Below, piece by piece: positions 43,739 through 54,506 of a stretch of DNA of 64,000 nt. The notes below the pieces were generated by a model, which saw only the letters and a list, made by a program, of their open reading frames with translations, was not told the origin of the DNA and did no database searches. Position numbers and translations under genes: made by a program. The first letter of the stretch is position 1; every line of letters begins with the position of its first letter. Source of the DNA: Erodium maritimum (taxonomy: Eukaryota > Streptophyta > Magnoliopsida > Geraniales > Geraniaceae); NCBI GenBank assembly GCA_963921825.1, contig OY997595.1, positions 14,191,228-14,255,227 of the forward strand, written 5' to 3'.

Positions 43739-46700
43739 AGCTTTGAAGAGATTGTGAACTTGTCTAGTGATGATGATGAGCATGGAGAGGTGGACGTGAA
43801 GCCTATTAAATCGGAGCTTAGTTGTATTGGTGACTCTCGAAAACCTAAAGGATGTCATGCTAGTCAGTCAAAGGAGGATAAGAAGTCTAATGCTCAACAA
43901 AGAAGACAAAAATCTGAAGAGAATAGAAGCTCAAGTACACTAAGTGCCGATCAAAGTAGTGTTAGTATGTTGGAGCAAGGGCAGTCTCCCGTTGATGATA
44001 CAAGCCTTTCTCCATCAACAACTATACATCCCGCGCCACTTTGTCGACAATTTTGGAAAGCGGGAAGTTACAAAGATGACCTTGGATCTAAAGCCACCCG
44101 CCAAAGTATTCAACTATTGCTTGTCTTTTACTTTTTATGCCATTTATTGATGTGTTATTGATTTTTTTTTGGCCCATAATATTGTTTAGTTTCATCACTA
44201 AAAGAATTAACCTTTTTACGAATCCTATTGGGTTTTACTAATTTCCAAGTTTGTGATTTTCAGTCAATTTATACGACAATTCTTAATTTATCCTTTTTCT
44301 CAACCCCTTTCTAGTAGAGACCATTACATCTTCATAAACCTATTGTCCTAAACCCCAAAATTACATCAAAAGAGCTTGTTGTATCAGTATGCATTTTAGT
44401 GTTGGTCAATTATGAACCAATATTTATTCTTTGGATGACAGATGGAAAAAATTATCTTCACGTCCATCCAATGTTCCTCCATTCTAATGCTACTTCACAT
44501 AAGTGGGCTTTTGGGGGTATGCCCGCCGTATGTTTTTCATTAATTTGTCTTGCTACTTTTGACTTATGGATAAAATGATAAGTTGCTCTTTATCCTTATT
44601 TCCTCATGTTTTCAGCCATAGCAGAATTGTTGGACAACTCTTTCGACGAGGTAATTGTTAATGCTTTTAATTGCCCATAATGTTTTGGATCGTGTAATTC
44701 TACAAGACGAAGACGTAATTGCATTGCAAATCGTCATTAGCGCAAATCTTGCTGTTAGTTCTTTTAATATGCTTGCATATCTCATTGGTTATAGCTTTAT
44801 TGTTCAATGCAAGCACTTTCTCTTATAAAATATAGTGTTTGTTCAGTACGAGATCAAATGCAAGCACTTTCTCTTATAAAATATAGTGTTTGTTCAGTAC
44901 GAGATCAATTGCTTGAGGAGAATGTGGAAGTGGGGTTAGGCTAGGAATTAGATTAGGAATTATCAATAAAGAAATGAGCTATATATAATAAGAAATCCTT
45001 TTCACTATTTCCTAAGCTTTTGTTTTCGTTAAATTGCACTTTGGAACCTCTTCCTTCGTCCCCGAAAATAAAAGAATGAATAAGAAGCGCTAAATTGAAC
45101 TTTAATCCTTATAGATCGAGGATCTAACTAGCATGTACAGTTTTACGTTAGGATCCTGACTTCGGGATCGTGTTACAAGGCTGTAATACGCGGCTGAGTT
45201 GAAGCTTCACTTCGCGACGACGAGCCCTTGTTCTTCCTTCTTGCAATCGTGACCGTAACAAGCTCGTTAGAGAGAGCTTACCCCTCTAGAAAACCAAACC
45301 TCGTTTAGAGAGAGCTTACCCCTCCGTTAAACCTAATCAAACCAGATTTATTTTTCTTAATGTCTCCTTATTTTATTCTTTTATCTTGGTATATATAGCC
45401 AAAGTAGTTACCCAAAACACAACGCCCTAACACAACCATAATTAGTAATTCTATATCCTACTTCCCTAATCCCGATATGATTAGCCAACTAAAAGACTTA
45501 TTAAAAAGGAAATAAATACTAGTTCCCCAAATTCCTAATTTAGCCGACTAACCTTTATTTGGTTATGGTAGGTGAGCTTATCTTTTTTTGTACCGGTCTA
45601 TGCGGCTCGTAACATCACTCTCCCCTTGCACACGACGCTTGACCTCAAGCGCATAAGATGGATTCATGGCTTCAGTGGTTATGCAACTCCGTCCTCGTCC
45701 TCGATCAATTCTAATCAGAAAAGTTTCTTACACTTGTTACCCAGACCATATGCTTCATCATAGTTGAAGCAAAGCCCTTCGCAATTCGATCTTGCTTCTC
45801 GACTTTAGAAATATGCTGGACAAATAGTGGATTAGCATTCTCTACTGCTGGTTGCCTACTCGGAGTTAAAGCTTTCGGAGTTTTTGCTTCCTCCCGAGCC
45901 CTATTTTCATATAATTTCGCCATCCCCATAGTCGCGGTTAAGTCTCTAGGCCGTTGTATTTCCACATTGATTGCCAGTAGCCCTTAAGTCCACTCAAAAC
46001 AAGGAAACTTCTTGATCGACCTGCAAATCAGGAATCTATGCAGCCAAACGTTTAAATCGTGCATCGTACTCATCGACCGATCTGTTCTGCCTCAGCTTGG
46101 CTAGCTCTCATAGCTTTTTACCTGACAACATGGAACCAAAACGAGTATTACAAAAATGTTTAAACTGGCCATGTAATGTTAGGGATGTCCTTCTACAATT
46201 TCATGTACCAAGCTGCGCATCGTCCTCCCTTCAAAAAAAAGTTGCGCATTGTCCTCCAAATGAAAGAAGACCAATAGGACCTTCTCTGCACATGTTCGTT
46301 GGTGAAGGAAATACCCCCTCACAACGATTCAGCCACGCAGCTGGTTCCGAGCGTCCATCGAACCTCAGAAAATCGAGATGAGCGAACCGAGGTGCCTGAA
46401 TCCCTCTGTCGACGCCCTACCCCGTGTCGGACACTGCCGGTACGATCCTCTCTCGCTGTCGTCCGTCCCGTGCAGAACTCTCCTTCTACTGATTCGTCAG
46501 TGCCGTGTCGGACAAGGAATCGATTGGGACTGCCAGCTCTTTGAACTGAGCATCTGTCTTGGCTTGATCAGCACGATATGCTACCCTATCAGCACCATAT
46601 GCTGCCATGAACTCATCGAAATTCTGTTTCAAAGATTTCTATGGCTTCATAACGTGCGGCTCTGATACCACCATGTTAGGACTCTGACGTTACAGGGCCG

Positions 46701-49700
46701 TAGTACGCGGCTGAGTTGAAGTTCCGGCTTCACGACAGCAAGCCCTTGTTCTTCCTTTTTTTTGCAGTATTGACTGTAACAAGCTCGTTAGAGAGAGCTT
46801 ACACCTCAAAAAAACCAAAGCTCGTTTAGAGAGAGCTTACACCTCCATTAAACTTAGGCAAACCATATTTATTTTTCTCAATGTCTCCTTGCTTTATTCT
46901 TCTCTATTGACTATTGGTATATATAACCAAAGAGGTCACCCGAAACACAAAGCTTTAATACAACCATAATTGGTAATTCTCTATCCAACTTCCCTATCCT
47001 CATACTATTAGTCAATTAAAGAACTTTTATTAAAAAGAAAATAAACTATTAGTTTCCCAAATTCCCGCCTTAACCGACTTCCCTTTATTTGGCTATGGTA
47101 CGTGGGCTAATCCTTTCTTCTACCGGCTCGTGCGACTCATAATATGTTCTAAGTAACGCCGAATAACAGCGAGATCATAGTAAAATCCAACTATTGTTTT
47201 CGATAAACAAAAACGATAAGCAAAGAGAGTTGGAGGATGAGAAAGCAACAAATGGTTTAATGGGATTAGGGGTAGTTTAATTAGTTAGGTTAAGTAGTAG
47301 TGTGGTAGTAATGTTAAGTTAATTTAATGAGTTTGGCTTTGGTTATAGGGTTTAGGCCATAGCATACACAATGAGCAACATGATCTTAGGGCTACTCAGT
47401 TAATTATGTTATCTGAGGAGAGAAAACCTAGAGACGCCGTCTGTCCACAATGCTACTAGGTTGCTCGTCAAAATGTGTTTACCTAATTAATTAGGGTTAA
47501 TCGTCAAAAAACTACAGTAAAGTTTTGTTCACGTTTTGCAGGTGCACTGAAGTTTGTCCTGTGGGTGCATTATGTATTGCCCACAAATTTATTGAATCCG
47601 GGAAGCACTGTCCAGACCATCATTCTGAATATCCCTGTTACGTTTAAACTAAAAGAAGTCATGGACAAGACTTCAGTGCACCCACAAAGCGTGGACAAAA
47701 CATTATGCATGTTTCCGTTTGTGGACAAAACTTTACTGTAGTTTGTGCCAATTAGCCCAATTAATTAAATGTGACTCGTGCTAAGACTATACATTTAATT
47801 AATTAAAAACATAATTTTCATTGCAGTTAATTTAAAAATTAATTGCAAACTACTAGTCAATAGTACGTGCTATACTCTCTTGTTGATCGAGTATCTTATC
47901 ATATTGCTTGAGCTTCTCCATCTCCCGTATGAGTGCCATTTTTGAGTTGTTCGCCTCCGAAAGCCATATTCTTTTTCCTTTTCTTTTGGCCGCTTTCTGG
48001 TTGCTCCCACTCGTGCTCTGTCAACCGTGTCCTTTTCTTGCCTTGAGTCCGGTAATCCCCAATTTATTTGAACTCCCTTCGAACCGCTTCACACTAATAC
48101 TTCCAAAAGAAGTGTTTTAGTTTCATGTATGGCATACATCTTCAATGCCTTGTCATATATAGGTTGGGTGTGGGTCGTCACTAGAAAAGGTCAGTGGAAG
48201 AGGCTCTACGTGGATGCTCTTATAAAATGTTCATACCTCTCATAGGCCTCATGAAGTATCCATTTTTTTGCATTTGGTCAATCCATAAGACCTTATCGAA
48301 TTTCAGTTAGTTTTCATTAATGAAGTATCATGTCTAATTCAAAACGCAATTCATTTTTTGTATGTTGTTTTACCTCACCATCTAGGTTCCCAATTGTTTG
48401 GTTAATGGGGGATTTAATGTTTTCTCATATTATTTCATGCTATTGTATGATGGCTTCTTTTTTGCAATTCATGATGCATTTTTTTTGGTTGGATAGATCC
48501 AAAATGGGGCCACTTTTGTCATTGTAGATAAAACATCAAATCCAAGGGATGGGAAGGAAGCATTGCTAATTCAAGGTATTTGACATCTTGAACCTTGTAG
48601 GCGTCATTCATAGTTTCCTGAAGATACACCTAAGAATGGGATTACGGATCACCTAACTTGTGGTTTATGAAAATGTGGTTGTTCAATTAGATGATGGTGG
48701 TGGAATGGACGTGGAAGCAATGAGGCGATGCATGAGTTTTGGGTTTTCAGATAAAAAAGCAAAGTCATCCATTGGAAGATGTGTGGGCCTTGTGACTTAG
48801 TTATTTAGAATTGTGTGTTTTCTATGATATTAGTTGACTTTTATATTTTCAGATGGCAATGGCTTCAAAACCAGCACAATGAGACTTGGGGCAGATGTTA
48901 TTGTTTTCAGCCGCTGCTTGAATGATGGGTTAGTCTGTAGTTATGAAATATTATTCTAACCCTTGCATTTAAATTTCTATATGAACTATTTTGTTTTTTG
49001 CACGATCAGTAACCCAAGAGCACTTCTAAACAGTAGTAGATTTAATGATTATTTTTTATCTAGATTTTCACTTTATACGGAGCTTGTTAATTGTTGTTAA
49101 TTAGGAAATAGATATAAACAATCGTGTCCATGTATATGTTTACAATATCAAGGCTGTGGGTTTATTTTGCACCACTAATAATATGCTAAAGGCATAGCTG
49201 TATGTACAAGTATTGCCATTTATTTTTATTTACTCCAGAAAATACAGATCCTTCACTTTAATTTTTATATTTTGTTGGACATAAGGAAAAGAAAAGATTT
49301 CTTGAGCACATCATCTTTGATGTTTTTCATGAAATGTAGTGTTCTGATTTTGTCATATTGTATTGATGCAGAAGTATGGTTGACCTAAAACATTCTTATA
49401 GTTCTAGCAGAAGAAGTGTGTACAAAGTTATACTAGTTTTTGTGCCTATATATGTAATGTTGAATTGTGTTCATACAATGATTTGTTTTCTGATATGTAC
49501 CTATCTTCGAAAACTGTCTCCTTGATGCCTTATTTTTCATGCCCAGGGTCTTGTCTCAAAGCATTGGTCTCCTTTCTTATACATTCCTCTCACGAACCGG
49601 CCATGACAGAATAGTAGTACCTATGGTTAGTATTATTGCTTAAATTTTACACGGTCCATGTATGTTGGCCAATTGTTGCATTTATATTTTTCTGATCTGC

Positions 49701-52700
49701 ACAAGAAAAAAGTATGCACATGCCATAGCCTGCACACTTCTATCTGATGGTCTGATAGCCATATAAGGGATGTTTTTAGTTTTTGAGACTTTTAACTAGC
49801 TTGCTTATGGGTTTAGTTCAATTGTAATGTCTCAACTCCTAAGTCAATTTTCAGGTGAATTATGCATTCAACACGTCAACTGGAACGTTGGAACATCAGA
49901 ATTCTAGGGAACATTTTACGTCTAATCTTTCCATGCTGTTAAAATGGTCACCATTTTCCACAGAAGCTGAACTTCTGAAGCAAGTAAGTACCCAAAATCT
50001 TTTTACTTGTTTTTTTATACTCTACTACTCACTGATATTCATTAACATGGATGTTTCTTAATTCTGGACACATCTCTATCTTCTATTTAGTATCTCTCTC
50101 CTAACTCACACTTGGTTCATAATGCCTGTTGTTTGTTTGTTGAAATATCAGTTCCGCACTTAATTCCTTGAAAGGTGCTGTTATTTCATTTCCTGGAGGT
50201 CATATTTTATCTATGTTATGAATTGGGTTTTAGCATTACTTCAACTTCCATTTCATCCTTAAATTTTAAGCGATCATAAGAATACTCAAGCATTGTCATA
50301 TTCAAGTTAAATGGGGCTTCTGTGCCCATGATAATGTTCTCACCTTTGGGATGAAATGACATTTATCCAGGGATTAAGTTGAACTAGAGATGCTCGCATC
50401 TTATCTAATATATGTTCTGTAGAAAATCTATGAATCTCCACTGCCATTAATATCATCCTGATTTAAAGATTCTCAGACCAGTAAACAGTTGTCTGAGCTC
50501 TTTTTTCTTTTACAAAATAGAAGTTTATGGTTCTGACAGTACAGCAGGGCAACTCGAAAAACTTTGAGATGGCAAGTTGCTATGCTCTAAAATGGTTAAC
50601 ATGTTGTGTTCTCTTTTATAAATTTAGCTACTCCTATACCAGTGCCCTTGATTGTATTGGCACGCACAAGAATAAGGGAAGTCAATTAAACTCCATTTTT
50701 TCCTAGCATTTGCCCATGTTTACCTTATTAGGTACTTAGCACATTGTTAGTCATCATTTTGGCTGAATGTAATATGAGTATAGATATTGTAGTGCTATTT
50801 TGATTACACATTCTATGACGTACTAACACTAAGAAATTTTGATACAATATAAAAGTTTAAAGGGTATTTTGTTTATACCTTTGATCCCCGCGTTCTAAAA
50901 TATGCTTCATTTGCTGTTTTAATCTGATGGCAGTTTAATGATGTTGGGCAACATGGCACAAAAGTTATTGTCTATAACTTGTGGCTAACCAACGAGGGCA
51001 AAGTGGAGCTGGACTTTGACACAGATCCTGAGGTTAAATTCTGTGCATTGCTTAATTTATTTTGTCCCTGAAATTTGGCCTTGGTGCCATTCTGGATGAT
51101 ATGGCTATTCTAATTTGTTGCGTGCAGGACATTCGTATTGGTGGGGATTCTAAAAAAATAGTGAATCCACTACATGAACAGCACATTGCTAACAGATTGC
51201 AGTTTTCACTCCGTGTAAGTTTGTAATATATAATTATAACTAAATTAGGCGTATGAAAAGTTGTATTTTCTAAGATCAATTCTATCATTTTCCTCAGGAA
51301 TACTTGTCCATCTTGTATTTGCGGATGCCTCAAAACTTCAGTATAAAACTGCGTGGCCGAGTTGTTGAGCATCGCATTATTGCCAATGATCTTAAATATC
51401 CTGAATTCATCCTGTATAAACCTCAAAGTGGTGGATGTAAGGAGGTAATGTTTTGCTGTAACAATTTTTATTTGCAGAGTTTTGATCCATAAAAAGTTAT
51501 TAATTTGTTATATATTTTTTGTTCTGGCTTAATTATGTAGGGTGAGGTGATAACTACAATTGGATTTATAAAAGAAGCTCCCCAAGTCAATGTCCATGGC
51601 TTCAATGTTTACCACAAGAATCGTCTAGTGCTGGTAATGGTTGTTTGCTTGCTTCTGTAGAAAATAAAAATAGTTTTTTTTTGGATGGTTTTTGATGCCC
51701 GTAAGAGTTATAAACATAGCATGTTCATTTTAATTCTTAAATAAATATATAATAAATAAAGAAATGGAATACAGATAAATTTTAGTATATAGTTTCCAAG
51801 TAATTAAAAATACTAGCCTCCAGAGTCCCAATTAATTGTTTGCTTTTGCAGCCATTTTGGCAGGTTGTTAGCTACTCAGACAATAGGGGTAGAGGAGTTG
51901 TTGGTGAGAAGCATTCTAAAGCGTCCATCTTGCTCTACTTATTTCGACTCTTTTCATTCTAAATAAGAATTATTTAAAAATGTTTTCAACTGGTGGGTAT
52001 AATAATTTATTTTTATTGTTTTAGGTGTCCTCGAAGCAAATTTTATTGAGCCAAGTCATAACAAACAAGACTTTGAAAGAACTTCCCTTTTCCAGAAGCT
52101 TGAAAATAGGCTGAAGGAAATGACCTGGGAATACTGGTAAAGCTACTTATTGTTATCTTTACAAAGTGCCATATATTCTACAGTAATCTGCTAATAGCGG
52201 CTCTTATTTGAAGTTTCTCCATGAACATGCTTATATTTAACATTTTGGACGACTCTATGTAATACCCCACAACTATAGTCTGTAAATGCATAAGAAATGT
52301 CTCAATGTATTAGTTTTTTGTCACATTTGGAAGTATGCAATCGAGCCTTCATATACTGCAAAATATATCTCATGAATGATAATGATGATTTCTATGTGAT
52401 TAGTAGTCTACCCTAGCTAATGAACTTGAACTTTGGCAGGGACTACCATTGTGGGCTTATTGGTTATCTGCCCAAAAAGAAGCTTCAAGCACCTATAGTT
52501 ACATCTCATAGTACACATCTTAATGGTTCGGATTATGGGACTACAAAAATAGCTTCTATAGGCAACAGATTTCAGCATACACCGGTGCCCAACTCCCATG
52601 GAATATCTAAACAAGGTAGATTGCAAAAAAGTAAGCCTTTTTCCATTACTAAGCGTATTAGCTATATCTGAAGATGTTATTCCTTGGTTCAGGATTATCA

Positions 52701-53468
52701 GGCATGAAGAGGAAGGAGCTTGATGACTCAACAGAAGTTCAGATGGTAAAAAATCAGGCATGGAAAGGAGCCAATCCTGTTGCAGTTGAGCAAAATCAGG
52801 TCTGTAGTAGGATATGCTCGTAGTTTTAAATTTGTTGTATGAATTATGAGGTGGGATTGATTAGTTTTTTGTTTGACCATTATACATATACCTTTTTTTT
52901 TGTAGCCAAAGGTTGACCAGGAGGCTGCAAACTTGTTGCAAAAAAACAAGACGCTACGTGCAAAGTAAGTAGATCAGAATATTATATATGCTTTCTCAAT
53001 TTGGTCAACTCTTCATGTACTGATAATGAGGTTCAGTTGTGAAAAGTAATACTATTTCTTCCATGTCCCACTAGTGTCACTGAGTGCTTTTAAGGAAAGT
53101 AGTATTTTGGACAAAAAATAAAGTGACATCTTTATTTGACAAGTGAACTGTTTTCATCATTCTCATGGGCAGCTTTTGATTTGTTTGTTTGTCTTTCAGA
53201 TGCTCCGAATATGAGCAGAAGGAGAAAGAACTTAATTCTAAGGTACTTAATATTGTTACAAAATCTAGACGTAACAATATGATGTCATCATGCCACAAGT
53301 TATTTGAAGTACTAGTAAATTAAAAGTAAAAACTAAGTATCTCAGGAGTAGTGAAATAAGTAAAAACTAAGTCCCCATTTCTTGGTTTTACAGGTGGCAG
53401 AGCTTAGAGGTGAAATAGCTAAGTTCGAAAAGGAATATACTCGATTATTGGCTGCAATGCTTGGCTGA
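43736..53468 (+). CDS. MORC-family GHKL ATPase (plant microrchidia)
   Basis: Nineteen exons give one frame of 660 residues: 43736-44105, 44442-44516, 44616-44650, 48497-48575, 48691-48780, 48853-48928, 49547-49625, 49855-49983, 50934-51032, 51128-51214, 51298-51444, 51541-51633, 51852-51903, 52025-52136, 52440-52615, 52693-52799, 52906-52964, 53200-53242, 53394-53468. The first 110 residues are Ser/Asp-rich. The GHKL ATPase follows: ELLDNSFDE (Asn156), DDGGGMD (187-193) and YGNGFKTSTMRLGAD (217-231). The S5-like half has SIGLLSYTFLSRTGHDRIVV, VHGFNVYHKNRL, PFWQVV and GVLEANFIEP. The C terminus (about 605-655) is a coiled coil (KNKTLRAKCSEYEQKEKELN). MORC proteins act in the nucleus in transposon silencing and chromatin compaction and in defence. 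ELLDNSFDE differs from the usual ELLDNAVDE. The subfamily member is not determined. Intron 3 (3.8 kb) hosts several mobile elements. Confidence 0.93.
44807..44908. repeat. 51 bp tandem duplication in MORC intron 3
   Basis: 44807-44857 and 44858-44908 are identical copies starting atgcaagcactttctcttat and ending gagatcaa. They lie 157 bp into intron 3. No coding role. Confidence 0.92.
45146..47144 (-). mobile_element. Deleted Ty3/gypsy-like element in MORC intron 3
   Basis: Two direct repeats of about 470 bp, 45146-45614 and 46674-47144, are LTRs of an element in minus orientation: on that strand one begins tgttacgagccg and they end cctaaca or cctaacg. Just inside the upstream LTR lies tggtatcagagcc, a binding site for initiator Met tRNA (around 46655-46670). 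Just inside the other is the purine run aaggggagagtga. The 1.06 kb between them has gag-like pieces (FDEFMAAYGADRVAYRADQA; HLEDNAQLFLKG...AAWYMKL; PRDLTATMGMAKLYENRARE) with many stops, and no pol. The LTRs differ at many sites and the target duplication is no longer recognisable, so it is old. Confidence 0.85.
47494..47758. mobile_element. MULE-type MITE 3, 265 bp, in MORC intron 3
   Basis: Inverted ends gggttaatcgtcaaaaaact and, from the right, gggctaattggcacaaact, both continuing acagtaaagttttgt. A perfect 9 bp duplication, aattaatta, lies at 47485-47493 and 47759-47767. It shares cacccacaaag, tggacaaaac and gtttgtggacaaaac motifs with the other two MITEs. Confidence 0.92.
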
Positions 53469-54506
53469 AATAGACATGGCAATGGGAGAAAGTACATGTG
53501 TAGATCTTGTAGGCTCTGCTTCGATTCTTTCATTTGTGAAACGATGTTGTGTTTATTGTCTAGCTTTGGAAGAATCTAAATCTTCAAAATGGTTCTGTAA
53601 ATAGAGTAAAGAGCTGTGGTTCATGGGCAACAAGCGAGAGGCATTTGAGGCATTTTTGGGGAATTTCTGAGTTTTTGTTCGTTTGCCTAGGAATCTACTT
53701 TGTACAAAGACCCTTGTGTAACATTTGAAGTTTGTAGCTTTGATCAATTCTGTTATTTCTACAAGAATTGTTTTTAAATTTTGCCATAACCCCAATGAAA
53801 AAAGCTATAAATATCCAAACTTTGCAAAAAAGTTAAAGTCCATAAGCATATCTGCATTTCGCTAGTGTTTGGGTCATAATAACCCATTCAGTATCTGAAA
53901 CTTACCCAGATTGAAAATGATTAGTATGAAGAGAAGAAAAAATAGAAATAACATGTCCTCAATGTCAGATATAATAAGTAAGTGCAGCCAATAGAGAAAT
54001 ATGGAGTCCAAACCAACAATTGGGTTCTAAACCATATCTGAATGAGTTGAAGATAAAAGGGAAGAGTACATATATGATAAATTTCAGCATTCTATTTCTG
54101 CTTGTGGTTCACCATTCTAAATTTGGCCCAAAATAAGATTATCAAGAGACATTCAATATGTATTCTACAGTAGTTTAATGTACATGAGATATTAGGTTGA
54201 CTATTTAGAGTTCTTCGGAGGACGAGGTCAACAGAACAGATGCTGCATGATGCATACCTGGACATAGCAGACCAGAATTCTTCAATCAGGCCAAAGTTTT
54301 TGTTCACCGAGTCCTCCAGTAAACCTTTTATAATACTTAAGCAGGTCAAATGCTTCCGTTTCCAGATTCCCCGACTTAGCAGAACAAAAGAAAACAAAAC
54401 CTACAATAATCAACCTACTGGTATTATTCTTTCTTGTTCTTGAATTCAAGGCTCAAATGCAGTTATGGAGTAAGATGAAAGTTAAACTAACCTTATTTCT
54501 GAACTT
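53469..54506. other. Intergenic region between convergent MORC and membrane-protein genes
   Basis: It contains the 3' untranslated regions of the two genes, about 1.04 kb in total. I found no further gene or element. Confidence 0.45.

Noticed and set aside
47908..48200. Possible Harbinger Myb/SANT tail on the minus strand in MORC intron 3
   Set aside because: A Lys/Glu-rich block can be read, but frames are broken and no SANT core or ends were found.
51052..51426. Minus-strand frame of 124 codons
   Set aside because: It is antisense to MORC exons 10 and 11, which are well supported.
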